From: Sphingobacteriales bacterium | Lineage (GTDB): Bacteria; Bacteroidota; Bacteroidia; Chitinophagales; UBA2359 | Length of the DNA: 64,000 nucleotides | Direction: 5' to 3' | Assembly: GCA_016711285.1 (NCBI GenBank) | Contig: JADJTG010000013.1 | Coordinates: 164,001 to 228,000 of the forward strand | In this document: one piece after another, positions 38,132 to 49,437 of the stretch | Layout of the letters: each line of letters opens with the position of its first letter | How positions within the stretch are numbered: position 1 is the first letter of the stretch | The notes under the pieces: model-generated | The model's database searches: none | What the model saw: only the letters and a program-made list of their open reading frames with translations | What the model was told of the DNA's origin: nothing | Position numbers and translations under genes: made by a program

Positions 38132-38923
38132 ATGCGACAACATATTCCCAATTTACTCACCCTGCTCAATTTGATGATGGGTTGCTTGGCTTTGTATCAT
38201 ATTTTTAAAGGTGATGTACAGTTAAGTGTTATTTTTATTGCTATTGCCGCCGCCGCCGATTTTGCCGATGGCTTTGTGGCGCGTATGCTGGGCGTGCAGA
38301 GCGATTTGGGCAAACAGTTGGATTCTTTGGCTGATGTAGTAACTTTCGGGGTAGTGCCCGGTGCTATTATTGTGTGGCTGCTGCAAAATAGCCCGCAGTT
38401 GCCGGCTGCTTCGCTGCTGCCTTTCGCGGGTTTTGTGATTAGCTTATTTTCGGCGTTGCGATTGGCAAAATTTAATATCGACACTCGCCAAACCAACAGC
38501 TTTTTGGGTGTGCCCACTCCCGCCAATACTTTGTTTTTTGTCGGATTGCTGGGGCTTTCGTGGAGTAATAGTGCTTTGGCAGATTATTTATTGAATCCGG
38601 TGGTGCTGCTACTGCTCACGGCATTATTCAGCTATTTGCTCGTAAGCGAAATTCCTATTCCTGCACTGAAATTTAAAAATTTTTCTTTTAAAGATAACCG
38701 CTTTGCTTATGGCATTTTGTTGTCGTCAGTTTTGTATCTGGCTATTTTTGGGTGGTTTGGCTTGTCGTTGAGCATCGCCACTTATATCATTACCGCTTTA
38801 TTTATCCCCAAAAAACCGACACCTGCACCCGCCACAATTCCTGCAAGTGAAGAAAGCACCACTGTACCTCCGCCAAAACCAAATAAAAAGGCTGCCGCTA
38901 AATCTGCTCTGCCTAAATCCTGA
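38132..38923 (+). CDS. pssA: CDP-diacylglycerol-serine O-phosphatidyltransferase
   Basis: A 263-residue inner-membrane enzyme joining serine to CDP-diacylglycerol to form phosphatidylserine, the precursor of phosphatidylethanolamine. The CDP-alcohol phosphotransferase signature is complete: DFADGFVARMLG followed by DLGKQLDSLAD (about residues 43-68), with the Asp and Gly spacing of the family. Six hydrophobic helices follow the expected layout. The tail after about 230 is Pro/Lys/Ala-rich and extends the usual enzyme. It starts 73 bases after the aminopeptidase gene and is followed by a bidirectional terminator. Confidence 0.93.
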   Translation: MRQHIPNLLTLLNLMMGCLALYHIFKGDVQLSVIFIAIAAAADFADGFVARMLGVQSDLGKQLDSLADVVTFGVVPGAIIVWLLQNSPQLPAASLLPFAGFVISLFSALRLAKFNIDTRQTNSFLGVPTPANTLFFVGLLGLSWSNSALADYLLNPVVLLLLTALFSYLLVSEIPIPALKFKNFSFKDNRFAYGILLSSVLYLAIFGWFGLSLSIATYIITALFIPKKPTPAPATIPASEESTTVPPPKPNKKAAAKSALPKS

Positions 38924-39018
38924 TGTATTATAGCATCGCTAATTTGTTCAATACATCAAAGACAAATATGTTTTCGCGCTTGATAATTGATAGAAAAATT
39001 TTTAATTATTTTTAAATA

Positions 39019-39057
39019 AAAAAGGCTGTCCTTGTTTTTTTTGAGGACAGCCTTTTT
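39019..39057. terminator. bidirectional terminator between pssA and rpoC
   Basis: Perfect 14-bp inverted repeat, arms 39019-39032 and 39044-39057, with T runs on both strands. It ends the long ribosomal/RNA polymerase operon. Confidence 0.9.
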
Positions 39058-39085
39058 ATTTAATCGTATTCTAATTTATATTCTT

Positions 39086-42000
39086 TTATTCTTCGGCAAT
39101 TTGTGAGAGTCGCTCCTGACGATTTAAACGCTCTTGCTCCTCTTTTGTGCCTACTATCAAACGGCTGAAACGTTTTTGCCCCGTTCCGGCAGGTATCATT
39201 TTACCGATAATCACATTTTCCTTCAATCCGTCTAAGCTATCCACTTGCGCCCCGATAGCCGCTGTACTGAGAACTTTTGTGGTTTCTTGGAACGATGCCG
39301 CCGAAATCCAACTACTAGTACCTAATGAAGCACGCGTAATACCTTGCAACAAAGGTCTGCTGGTTGCCGATTGTACCGAACGTGTTTCTATGGGCTTGAG
39401 GTCATTGCGGCGCAAATAGGAATTTTCTTCGCGTGCTTGACGCAAAGTGATGATTTGCCCTGCTTTGTATTTATTGGAATCTCCTGCATCTAATACAAAT
39501 TTTTTGTCAAAAATGCGGTCGTTTTCCTCTACTACCTCAAATTTATTTACTGCCATACCTTCCAAGAAGCGTGTATCGCCCGGATCAATGATTTGTACTT
39601 TCTTCATCATTTGGCGTACAATTACTTCAATGTGTTTGTCATTGATTTTTACACCTTGCAAACGATATACTTCCTGTACTTCATTTACCAAATATTCTTG
39701 CAGCGCAAAAGGACCCTTGATAGCCAAAATATCCGAAGGCGTAATAGAACCATCTGACAGTGGTGTGCCGGCGCGTACAAAGTCTCCGTCTTGTATCAAT
39801 ATGTGTTTGGACAAGGGCACTAAGTATTTTTTGCTTTCGCCATCTTTGGCTTCTACACTGATTTCGCGATTGCCGCGTTTGATTTTTCCGAAACGAATCA
39901 CACCGTCAATTTCTGATACTACTGCCGGATTAAAAGGATTACGCGCTTCGAATAATTCCGTTACGCGCGGCAAACCACCCGTAATGTCGCGTACTTTACT
40001 CGTTACGCGCGGAATTTTTACCAATATCGTCCCTTTTATTACTTCTTCTTTATCTTCTACATTGATGTGTGCTCCTACCGGTAAAGTAAAAGAACGCAAT
40101 ACGTCTCCTGCTTTGTTTACTACATTAATCGTAGGAATACGTTTTTTATCTTTCGGCTCTATTACTACTTTTTCGCGGTGTCCGGTTTGTTCGTCTGCCT
40201 CTTCGCGGTAGGTGATACCGTCAATAATACTTTCATATTGAATGGTACCGTTTACTTCATTGATAATAACGGCATTGTATGGATCCCAAGAGCAAATTAA
40301 ATCGCCTTTTTTGAGCAAGTCTCCGCTTTTTACATAAATCTTAGAACCATAAGGAATATGATTACTTGTGAGTTGGCGATTGGTTTTTTGCATCTATGAT
40401 ACGCGCCTCTGCCGTTCTGCCCAATACTACATGCACTATTACTTCATTGCCTTCTTCGTCCTCCTCTATAAAATCTACTACGCGCTCGTCATCTAACTCT
40501 ACAATACCGTCAAATTTGGTGCGTAATTGTGATTCGTTGGCGATATTAGATGCCACACCACCCACGTGGAAGGTGCGCAAGGTGAGCTGTGTGCCCGGCT
40601 CTCCAATAGACTGCGCCGCTATAATACCTACGGCATCGCCTATTTGTGTCATGCGGTTTGTTGCCAAATGACGACCATAACATTTTACACATACGCCCAC
40701 TTTTTCTTCACAAGTTAATACCGAACGAATTTCTACACCCTCTAATGCGGTTTCCTCATCTATAAATTGCGCAATTTCATCAGTAATCTCTTCTCCCGCT
40801 CTTACGATAAGTTTTTCGTTGATAGGATCGTAAATGTCGTGCAAGCTCGTTCTGCCTACAATACGCTCGCTCAAAGGCTCTACCACTTCTTCGTTGTCTT
40901 TGAGTGCCGTGGTATAAATACCGCGCAATGTACCGCAGTCTTCGGAAGTAATAACGGCATCCTGCGCTACGTCCACCAAACGGCGGGTCAAGTAACCCGC
41001 ATCGGCGGTTTTTAAGGCGGTATCTGCCAAACCTTTACGCGCACCGTGTGTGGAAATAAAATATTCTAATACCGACAAGCCTTCTTTGAAGTTCGATAAA
41101 ATCGGGTTTTCAATAATCTCCGGACCCGAACTTCCCGATTTGCGCGGTTTTGCCATCAATCCACGAATACCTCCCAACCGACGAATTTGCTCCTTAGAGC
41201 CGCGTGCACCAGAGTGATACATCATATATATCGCATTGAAACCCTGATTATCGCCTTCTAATTTTTTCATCAAACTCTCAGTAATGCGGCTATTGGCGCG
41301 TGTCCAAATGTCAATTACCTGATTGTATCGCTCATTATTGGTGATAAAACCCATTTGATAATTGTTCGTTACTTCATCTACTTCGGCTTGTGCTGCTTCG
41401 AGCATGCCGTCTTTATCGTCCGGCGTAATCAGATATTTCAAACTAAAAGATAAGCCTCCTTTAAATGCCCAACGGAAACCCAAATCTTTGATGTCGTCCA
41501 AGAAAGCGGCAGTGGTAGGTACATCGGTGAGGCGAATGATAGAGCCAATTACTTTACGCAAGTTGGATTTTGACAGTAGTTCGTTGATAAAACCTACTTG
41601 CTTGGGTACTACTTCGTTGAAAATAACCCTTCCGCAGGTGGTTTCTATCAATTCTCTTTTGAGGCTGCCGTCTTTTTGACGTACATTGGTTTTTATTTTG
41701 ATGTACGAGTGTATCTCTAATTTCCCTTCGTTGAGTGCAATAATCACCTCTTCGGGAGAATAAAACATTCTGCCTTCCCCTTTCATCATGCGTGTTTCGT
41801 CACTGCGGCGACCTTTGGTGATATAATACAAACCCAATACCATGTCTTGTGAAGGCAGGGCTATCGGTGCGCCGTTTTGGGGGCTTAGGATATTATGCGA
41901 TGACAACATCAATAATTGTGCTTCCAAAATAGCGGGGTTGCTCAAAGGAACGTGTACCGCCATTTGGTCGCCGTCGAAGTCGGCATTGAACGCCGTACAT

Positions 42001-43398
42001 ACCAAAGGGGTGCAGTTGTATCGCTTTCCCTTCAATGAGCTTGGGCTGAAACGACTGAATAGACAAACGGTGCAATGTCGGGGCACGATTGAGCAAAATC
42101 GGGTGTCCTTTCAATACATTTTCCAAAATATCCCAAATTACAGGCTCTTTTCTATCTACTAATTTTTTGGCAGATTTTACGGTTTTTACAATGCCGCGCT
42201 CCATCAGTTTTCTGATAATAAACGGCTTAAATAATTCCGAAGCCATTTCTTTCGGCAAACCGCACTCGTGCATTTTGAGCTCAGGTCCTACCACAATCAC
42301 CGAACGACCCGAATAATCCACACGTTTTCCCAACAGATTCTGACGGAAACGACCTTGTTTTCCTTTCAATACATCAGAAAGTGATTTCAAGGCTCTGCCG
42401 CCCTCGGCCTTCACGGCGTTGGATTTGCGCGAGTTGTCGAACAAAGAATCTACCGCTTCTTGCAACATGCGTTTTTCGTTGCGCAAAATTACCTCCGGTG
42501 CTTTGATGCTGATGGGGCGTTTGAGGCGGTTGTTGCGGATAATAACGCGGCGATATAAATCATTCAGGTCAGACGAAGCAAAGCGACCACCGTCCAAAGG
42601 AACTAAAGGACGTAATTCGGGTGGTATTACCGGCAAATAATCGATAATCATCCATTCGGGGCGGTTTTCGTGGAGCTGGTTGCCATCACGAAAAGCCTCT
42701 ACTACCTGCAAACGTTTGAGGGCTTCGGTTTTCTTTTGCTGGGCGGTTTCTACAGCAGCTTGGTGGCGCAATTCGTAAGATAAATTGTCCAGATTAATTT
42801 GCAACAATAAATCTTTTACGGCTTCTGCCCCCATTTTTGCAATAAATTTGTTGGGGTCGGTATCGTCTAAGTATTGATTGTTTTTATCTAAAGTTTCTAA
42901 AAAATCCTGATATTCCTCCTCTGTCAATAAATCCAGTTTTTTTACGCTATCTCCCAATGCTCCGGGCTGAATTACAATATAACGCTCATAATAAACAACC
43001 GATTCTAATTTTTTGGAAGATACGCCGAGCAAATAACCAATTTTGTTGGGTAATGATTTGAAATACCAAATGTGTACAATCGGAACTACCAATTTGATGT
43101 GTCCCATACGCTCGCGACGTACTTTCTTTTCGGTAACTTCTACGCCGCAACGGTCGCATACGATACCTTTATAACGAATGCGCTTGTATTTGCCGCAATA
43201 ACATTCGTAGTCTTTTACCGGACCAAAAATACGCTCACAAAACAAACCGTCTCTTTCGGGTTTGTAGGTGCGGTAGTTGATGGTTTCGGGTTTGATAACT
43301 TCTCCGAAAGATTTTTCCAATATGGAGTCGGGCGATGCCAAACGAATGGATATTTGGGAAAATTCGGATTTGAGTTTATTATCTTTTTTCAAAGACAT
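39086..43398 (-). CDS. rpoC: DNA-directed RNA polymerase beta' subunit, two apparent frameshifts
   Basis: The catalytic subunit of RNA polymerase. Three frames together give about 1,436 residues, the normal size in this phylum. The N-terminus has SILEKSFGEVIKPETINYRT and the zinc-binding CYCGKYKRIRYKGIVCDRCG. The active-site loop NADFDGDQMAVHVPLS follows, with the bridge-helix and trigger-loop regions (GARGSKEQIRRLGGIRGLMA, VTSEDCGT, CVKCYGRHLA, AAQSIGEPGTQLTLRTFH) after it. Frame changes are at an AAA run (42004-42006, one too many) and a T6 run (40384-40389, one too many). As rpoC is essential these must be sequence errors or be bypassed during expression. It lies 186 bases after rpoB and is the last gene of the operon. 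Confidence 0.95.
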
Positions 43399-43584
43399 AT
43401 ATATGGAAAATTTTATTTTATTTTAAAAAAAATAACCGTCTCTTTTCTAAAAACTTCTTTTGTGTTGTATTAACAGGAGAAAAAAGTTGCCCTTATAATA
43501 TATAAGAGCTGCTTTTTCTCTCTTGTATTTGGAAGCCCGCTTACTTGCTGTTTTTTTTGCTTGTAAGATGCTTAAATTCCATAA

Positions 43585-46500
43585 TTATTCAAATACAACG
43601 TCTAATGCCAAACCGCGCAATTCGTGTATCAATACATTGAATGATTCAGGAACATTCGGTGTAGGCATTGCATCGCCTTTTACAATGGCTTCGTAGGCTT
43701 TTGCACGACCGATAATATCATCGGATTTGAGCGTGAGTAGCTCTTGCAATATGTTGGCTGCGCCGTAGGCTTGTAGTGCCCATACTTCCATCTCACCAAA
43801 ACGCTGCCCCCCAAACTGGGCTTTACCTCCGAGTGGCTGCTGCGTAATTAATGAATACGGACCAATAGAACGGGCGTGCATTTTATCGTCCACCATGTGT
43901 GAGAGTTTAAGCATATAAATAATACCTACTGTCGTTGCCTGATGGAATCGCTCGCCGGTTTCGCCGTCATATAAATAGGTACTGCCTAATTTCGGCAAAC
44001 CCGCTTGTATTACTTTTTCGTCAATATCCTCTAAGGTAGCTCCGTCAAAAATCGGGGTGGCGTATTTTTCGCCTAATTTCAGCCCTGCCCAACCTAATAC
44101 GGTCTCAAATATTTGCCCGATATTCATACGAGAAGGTACGCCCAAAGGATTGAGTACAATATCTACCGGTGTTCCGTCTTCTAAGAAAGGCATATCTTCG
44201 GGGCGAACAATACGCGCTACAATACCTTTATTCCCGTGGCGACCTGCCAATTTATCGCCTACTTTGAGCTTGCGCTTTTTGGCTATATATACTTTGGCAA
44301 GATTTAATACGCCGGCGGGCAATTCATCTCCTACACTGATATTGAATTTTTCGCGTTTGTAGCGTCCGCGCTCTTCATTGATTTTAATGTTGTAATTATG
44401 AATCAATCGGCGGATAGTTTCGTTGCTGCGGGCATCGTCTGTCCATTCCGAAAGCGGTGCGATATTTTCATAATCAATGCCTTGCAGGTTTTTAACAGTA
44501 TATTTAGAGCCTTTTGGTACGATTTCTTCATTATAAGAGTTGAGCAGGTTTACTGCTTTTCTATCTACCAATACTGTGCTGATTTTTTCTAATAATATTG
44601 CTTTTATTTCCTGCAATTTCTTTTCGTGTATTTCTTCCAAACGGGTCAGCGCATCTTTTTCGCTTTTTTTGGAGTCTTTGTCTTTTTTGGCACGCGCAAA
44701 TAATTGTTTGCTGATTACTACGCCTCTTACCGAGGGTTTTACTTTCAAAGAAGCGTCTTTTACGTCTCCGGCTTTGTCGCCGAAAATGGCGCGTAAGAGT
44801 TTTTCTTCGGGTGTAGGGTCTGTTTCGCCTTTTGGCGTAATTTTTCCTATCAGAATATCACCTTCTTTTACATGTGCTCCTATGCGTATGATGCCGTTGT
44901 CGTCTAAATCTTTCGTGGCTTCTTCGGATACGTTCGGAATATCGTTGGTGAGTTCTTCTTCGCCTAATTTAGTGTTGCGCACATCTAATACAAATTCTTC
45001 AATGTGTAATGATGTGAACAAATCTTCGCGGACTACTCGCTCGGATATTACTATCGCATCTTCAAAATTATAACCTTTCCATGGCATAAATGCCACCATC
45101 AAATTTCTGCCCAAAGCTAATTCGCCGTTGTCGGTAGCATATCCTTCGCACAGAATTTGTCCTACGTTTACCTTTTGCCCTTTTTTTACGATGGGTTTGA
45201 GGTTGATGGTCGTGTTTTGGTTGGTTTTGCGGAATTTTACCAAAGGATATATCGTTACATCTCCCTCAAAACTCGCTAAACGCTCGTCTTCGGTGCGCTC
45301 ATAACGGATATGTATCGTATCGGCATCTACATATTCTACTATACCGTTGCCCTCGGCGTTGAGCAAAATGCGGCAGTCTTGTGCTACTTTTGCTTCCAAA
45401 CCTGTACCCACAATCGGGGCTTCGGGGCGCAAAAGCGGCACTGCCTGACGTTGCATGTTGGAACCCATCAGGGCGCGGTTGGCATCGTCATTTTCCAAAA
45501 ACGGAATCAGCGAAGCGGATACTCCTACAATTTGGTTCGGTGCTACATCTATATATTGTAATTCCTGCGGCTCCAATACCGGAAACTCCCCCTGATGGCG
45601 CGATTTAACGCGGTCGTTGGTGAAGTGCCCGTCTGTGGTGATAATACCGTTGGCTTGCCCGATTCTTTTATCGTCTTCTTCTTCCGCCGATAAATAATAT
45701 ACGGCGTTGGAACTCATATTCGCTTTGCCTTCTATTACTTCGCGGTAGGGGGTTTCAATAAAGCCCATTTTGTTGATGGTGGCATGCACGCACAAAGTAG
45801 AAATCAAACCGATGTTCGGTCCTTCGGGCGTTTCGATGGTACACAAGCGTCCGTAGTGCGAATAGTGTACATCGCGCACCTCAAAGCCTGCTCGCTCACG
45901 ACTCAAACCTCCCGGACCCAAAGCGGAAATACGGCGTTTGTGCGTGATTTCGGACAAAGGATTGGTTTGGTCAAGGAATTGGGAGAGTTGGCTCGTACCA
46001 AAAAATGAGTTGATAACCGATGAAAGGGTACGCGCATTAATCAAATCTACCGGCGTAAATACTTCATTGTCGCGCACGTTCATACGCTCGCGAATGGTAC
46101 GCGCCATACGCGCCAAACCCACACCGAATTGTCCGTATAATTGTTCGCCCACCGTTTTTACGCGGCGATTGCTCAAATGGTCAATGTCGTCTATCTCGGC
46201 TTTGTTGTTGCAAAGCATAATGAGATAGTTTATCATTGAGATAATATCTTCTTTCGTAAGCACTTTTACATTAAAGTCAGTGCTTAATTCCAAACGCTTG
46301 TTGATTTTATAGCGTCCTACTTCTCCTAAATCGTAGCGTTTGTCGGAGAAAAACAATTTTTCTATAATACCGCGTGCTGTTTCTTCGTCGGGTGCATCGG
46401 TACCGCGCAACTGGCGATAAATGTGCTGCACCGCTTCCATTTCGGAGTTGGAAGTGTCTTTTTGGAGCGTATTGTAGATAATGGCATAATCTACGGTTTT

Positions 46501-47403
46501 TTCTTCTTTTTGAAGAATGATAGATTTTGCTCCCGTATCTGTAATCAGCGAAATATTATTTTCGTCCAAAACTGTATCGCGCTCTAATATCACCTCATTT
46601 CTTTCAATAGAAACTACCTCTCCGGTATCTTCATCTACAAAATCTTCCAACCAAGTGCGCAATACACGAGCCGCTAATTTTTTACCGATGTTGGCATCTA
46701 AATTTTTTGGTGTTACTTCTACTTCTTCCGCCAAATCAAACAAATCCAAAATGGCTTTGTCTGTATCATAACCAATGGCACGCAATAAAGTAGTAACAGG
46801 AAATTTCTTTTTACGGTCTATATAGGCATACATTACATCGTTGATGTCGGTGGCAAATTCTATCCACGCACCTTTAAACGGAATTACGCGTGCTGAGTAG
46901 ATTTTGGTGCCGTTGGGGTGCACGCTTTGACCGAAGAATACACCCGGCGAACGATGCAACTGTGATACCACTACCCTTTCTGCCCCGTTCACCACAAAAG
47001 TGCCTTTGGGGGTCATATAAGGAATGTTGCCTAAAAAAACATCTTGTACTATCGTTTGAAAATCAACGTGTTCTACATCATTACACGACAAACGAAGTTT
47101 TGCTTTTAAGGGCAATGCATAAGTAAGCCCGCGATCCATACACTCTTCTATGGTGTAGCGGGGCGGGTCAATAAAATAATCTAAAAATTCAAGACTGAAA
47201 ATGTTGCGTGCATCGCTGATGGGAAAATTTTCTTGAAATACTTTAAAAAGCCCTTCGTTGGAACGCTTGTCGGGCGTGGTTTCCAATTGAAAAAAGTCCT
47301 GAAACGATTGCAGTTGGATTTCCAACAAATCAGGAGAGCGATAGTCCGCTTTTATTTTTCCGAAGTTGATACGTGGCTTATGCCGTCTTTGAAACTCGGT
47401 CAT
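43585..47403 (-). CDS. rpoB: DNA-directed RNA polymerase beta subunit
   Basis: A 1,272-residue beta subunit. The start is placed at 47403 (MTEFQRRHKPRINFGKI); the open frame extends 26 codons upstream, but that prefix is hydrophobic and unlike the family. The rifampicin pocket reads FFGTSQLSQFLDQTNPLSEI then THKRRISALGPGGLSRERAG, with the Gln, Asp, His and Ser positions linked to resistance in their sensitive form. The flap and C-terminal clamp segments (GRHGNKGIVARIV, AQFGGQRFGEMEVWALQAYG) are intact. The frame is unbroken across almost 4 kb, in contrast with rpoC. A hairpin sits between rplL and rpoB. Confidence 0.97.
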   Translation of the reverse strand: MTEFQRRHKPRINFGKIKADYRSPDLLEIQLQSFQDFFQLETTPDKRSNEGLFKVFQENFPISDARNIFSLEFLDYFIDPPRYTIEECMDRGLTYALPLKAKLRLSCNDVEHVDFQTIVQDVFLGNIPYMTPKGTFVVNGAERVVVSQLHRSPGVFFGQSVHPNGTKIYSARVIPFKGAWIEFATDINDVMYAYIDRKKKFPVTTLLRAIGYDTDKAILDLFDLAEEVEVTPKNLDANIGKKLAARVLRTWLEDFVDEDTGEVVSIERNEVILERDTVLDENNISLITDTGAKSIILQKEEKTVDYAIIYNTLQKDTSNSEMEAVQHIYRQLRGTDAPDEETARGIIEKLFFSDKRYDLGEVGRYKINKRLELSTDFNVKVLTKEDIISMINYLIMLCNNKAEIDDIDHLSNRRVKTVGEQLYGQFGVGLARMARTIRERMNVRDNEVFTPVDLINARTLSSVINSFFGTSQLSQFLDQTNPLSEITHKRRISALGPGGLSRERAGFEVRDVHYSHYGRLCTIETPEGPNIGLISTLCVHATINKMGFIETPYREVIEGKANMSSNAVYYLSAEEEDDKRIGQANGIITTDGHFTNDRVKSRHQGEFPVLEPQELQYIDVAPNQIVGVSASLIPFLENDDANRALMGSNMQRQAVPLLRPEAPIVGTGLEAKVAQDCRILLNAEGNGIVEYVDADTIHIRYERTEDERLASFEGDVTIYPLVKFRKTNQNTTINLKPIVKKGQKVNVGQILCEGYATDNGELALGRNLMVAFMPWKGYNFEDAIVISERVVREDLFTSLHIEEFVLDVRNTKLGEEELTNDIPNVSEEATKDLDDNGIIRIGAHVKEGDILIGKITPKGETDPTPEEKLLRAIFGDKAGDVKDASLKVKPSVRGVVISKQLFARAKKDKDSKKSEKDALTRLEEIHEKKLQEIKAILLEKISTVLVDRKAVNLLNSYNEEIVPKGSKYTVKNLQGIDYENIAPLSEWTDDARSNETIRRLIHNYNIKINEERGRYKREKFNISVGDELPAGVLNLAKVYIAKKRKLKVGDKLAGRHGNKGIVARIVRPEDMPFLEDGTPVDIVLNPLGVPSRMNIGQIFETVLGWAGLKLGEKYATPIFDGATLEDIDEKVIQAGLPKLGSTYLYDGETGERFHQATTVGIIYMLKLSHMVDDKMHARSIGPYSLITQQPLGGKAQFGGQRFGEMEVWALQAYGAANILQELLTLKSDDIIGRAKAYEAIVKGDAMPTPNVPESFNVLIHELRGLALDVVFE

Positions 47404-47475
47404 ATATATATGAATTAGATTGTTTTTTAGAGGTTTAGGAGCAATAAAAAGCAGGAAGTAAATAAAATAACAAAA

Positions 47476-47505
47476 AGGCATGGGGGTATGTTCTACCCCA
47501 TGCCT
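47476..47505 (-). terminator. hairpin with T run in the rplL-rpoB spacer (attenuator-like)
   Basis: AGGCATGGGG-G-TA (47476-47488) pairs with TACCCCATGCCT (47494-47505) with one bulged G. On the minus strand it is followed by TTTTTGTTATTTT. It lies between the rplL stop and the rpoB start, the place where a partial terminator lowers rpoB relative to ribosomal protein expression in other bacteria. Confidence 0.75.
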
Positions 47506-47533
47506 ATAATTTTTGCGGAATAACGCGAAGTTA

Positions 47534-47917
47534 TTACTTTATTTCAACTTCTGCTCCAGCTTCTACTAATTTTGTCTTGATAGATTCTGCTTCCTCTTTA
47601 GAAATACCTTCTTTTACTTTTGAAGGAGCTTGATCTACCAAATCTTTTGCTTCTTTTAAGCCCAAACCAGTGATAGTTCTTACTTCTTTCACCACGTTGA
47701 GTTTGTTGGCACCGCCATTTTTGAGCACTACGTCAAAAGCTGTTTGTTCTTCAGCTGCGGCTGCACCGCCACCACCGGCAGGGGCTGCCATCATTACCGG
47801 AGCTGCTGCTGCTGCTGGCTCAATGCCGTAGTCATCTTTCAAAATACCGGCTAATTCGTTTACCTCTTTTACAGTGAGGTTCACTAAGGTTTCTGCTAAT
47901 GCTTTCAAATCCGCCAT
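47534..47917 (-). CDS. rplL: 50S ribosomal protein L7/L12
   Basis: A 127-residue stalk protein that recruits translation factors. The N-terminal dimerisation part (MADLKALAETLVNLTVKEVN), an Ala/Gly-rich hinge and the C-terminal domain (AFDVVLKNGGANKLNVVKEV, GLGLKEAKDLVDQAPSKVKE) are all standard. It is separated from rplJ by 116 bases and followed by an attenuator-like hairpin before rpoB. Confidence 0.97.
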   Translation of the reverse strand: MADLKALAETLVNLTVKEVNELAGILKDDYGIEPAAAAAPVMMAAPAGGGGAAAAEEQTAFDVVLKNGGANKLNVVKEVRTITGLGLKEAKDLVDQAPSKVKEGISKEEAESIKTKLVEAGAEVEIK

Positions 47918-48033
47918 TGTAAGGAATATTTTATGAGTTAAAATTTTTGTTAAATAAAAATAAAATCAATGAGTTTGCCGAAATATAAATGCCTTCCGGC
48001 AGGGCTTTTTACTTATATACAAAGTACCCGCGA

Positions 48034-48621
48034 TTAACGTTCTTCCAATGTTTTGAGCAAACCGGCAATTTTTTGACCGCCTGATTGCAAAGCTCCGATA
48101 ACACGTTGTGCCGGTGATTGCAATAAGCCGATAACCTCGCCCAATAATTGTTCTTTGGATTTAAGCGCAATCAAGGCATCTAATTGGTCGTCTCCTTTAA
48201 AAATAGCACTATCAATATAGGCTGCTTTCAAAAGTGGCTTCTCGTTGCCTTCTTTGCGAAAATCTTTGATAACGTTCGCCGGCACAGTGGCTTTTTCACT
48301 AAACATCAAGGCAGAGTGACCCGCCAATACATCGTATAAATCTTCGTAGTTTCCTTCAGCTCTTTCCAACGCTTTGCGGATAAGTGTGTTTTTGGCTACG
48401 CGCAATTCTACTCCTTTTTTAAAGCAGATATGGCGTAATTTGTTCACTTTTTCTACTGTTAAAGTAGAGGTATCCGCAATATAAAAAGCATTGTTTTCGT
48501 TGAATTTTTGAATTAATTCTTCTATAACTGCTTTTTTGTCGTTTTCTATTAATTCCGGAAAATTGCCGTTTGTTGCAGCTTCGGCTACTTGTGCTGTATC
48601 TTTATCGTGTTCTGCTGTCAT
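48034..48621 (-). CDS. rplJ: 50S ribosomal protein L10
   Basis: A 195-residue base of the ribosomal stalk binding L7/L12 and 23S rRNA. The core has VEKVNKLRHICFKKGVELRV and AKNTLIRKALE. The N-terminus has about 20 more polar residues than usual (EHDKDTAQVAEAATNGNF), so an internal start may be used in vivo, though no better-placed ATG is seen. It starts two bases after the rplA stop, implying translational coupling. Confidence 0.95.
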   Translation of the reverse strand: MTAEHDKDTAQVAEAATNGNFPELIENDKKAVIEELIQKFNENNAFYIADTSTLTVEKVNKLRHICFKKGVELRVAKNTLIRKALERAEGNYEDLYDVLAGHSALMFSEKATVPANVIKDFRKEGNEKPLLKAAYIDSAIFKGDDQLDALIALKSKEQLLGEVIGLLQSPAQRVIGALQSGGQKIAGLLKTLEER

Positions 48622-48623
48622 AT

Positions 48624-49319
48624 TTAAATACCGCTTATAGATTTAGGATCAATAGATATGGACGGCCCCATAGTGGGTGCCAAGGATACGCTTTTTACAT
48701 ATATACCCTTTGCCGTTGATGGTTTCATTTTTATCAATGTTTGCATCAATTCTGTGGCATTGTCGGATATTTGTTCCGGCGAAAATGACACGCGACCAAT
48801 AGAGTTGTGTATGATACCGAATTTATCCACACGAAAAGAGATTTTACCGCCTTTCACATCTTTTACGGCATTGGCTATATCAAATGTAATTGTACCTGTT
48901 TTCGGATTTGGCATCAGGTTGCGAGGACCTAAAATACGACCCAAAGCACCTACTTTTGCCATTACGTTCGGCGTGGCAATTACCACATCTACATCTGTCC
49001 AACCGGCATTAATTTTTTGAATGTAATCATCTAAACCGTAGTAATCAGCTCCGGCAGCAGCCGCTTCGGCTTCTTTGTCGGGGGTTGTTAATACCAATAC
49101 ACGTTTTGTTTTTCCGGTACCATGCGGAAGCGACACGGTGCCACGGAGGGCTTGGTCAGCCTTACGAGGATCAACGCCTAAACGTACATGCAAATCTACT
49201 GAAGCGTTAAATTTGGTAGCGTTCAAATCTTTTACCAAAGTCGCTGCATCTTTTAACGAATACAACTTGTTGGCATCTACTTTTGCGTTGATTTCTTTCC
49301 TTTTCTTTGTAACTTTCAT
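48624..49319 (-). CDS. rplA: 50S ribosomal protein L1
   Basis: A 231-residue L1-stalk protein that binds 23S rRNA and usually represses its own operon. Landmarks are KFNASVDLHVRLGVDPRKAD, GTVSLPHGTGKTKRVLVLT, LGRILGPRNLMPNPKTGTI and VYVKS-type ending (KGIYVKSVSLAPTMGPSI). It follows rplK after 118 bases, a spacer long enough to hold an L1-binding leader, though I could not confirm the fold. Confidence 0.97.
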   Translation of the reverse strand: MKVTKKRKEINAKVDANKLYSLKDAATLVKDLNATKFNASVDLHVRLGVDPRKADQALRGTVSLPHGTGKTKRVLVLTTPDKEAEAAAAGADYYGLDDYIQKINAGWTDVDVVIATPNVMAKVGALGRILGPRNLMPNPKTGTITFDIANAVKDVKGGKISFRVDKFGIIHNSIGRVSFSPEQISDNATELMQTLIKMKPSTAKGIYVKSVSLAPTMGPSISIDPKSISGI

Positions 49320-49437
49320 TATATATTAATATTTAAGGTTCGAGCGTTGGCTGATAAAAATGTATCTGCTCAACTCCCTTTTAAAATAATAAAATGCTGT
49401 TTTAAACGCACCGTATGCTCATCGCACTAATGGGGGC

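Noticed and set aside
39086..43398. Programmed frameshifting or transcriptional slippage as cause of the split rpoC
   Set aside because: The sites are ordinary short runs (AAA, T6) without slippery-sequence or stem signals, and the same defect appears in eight unrelated genes.
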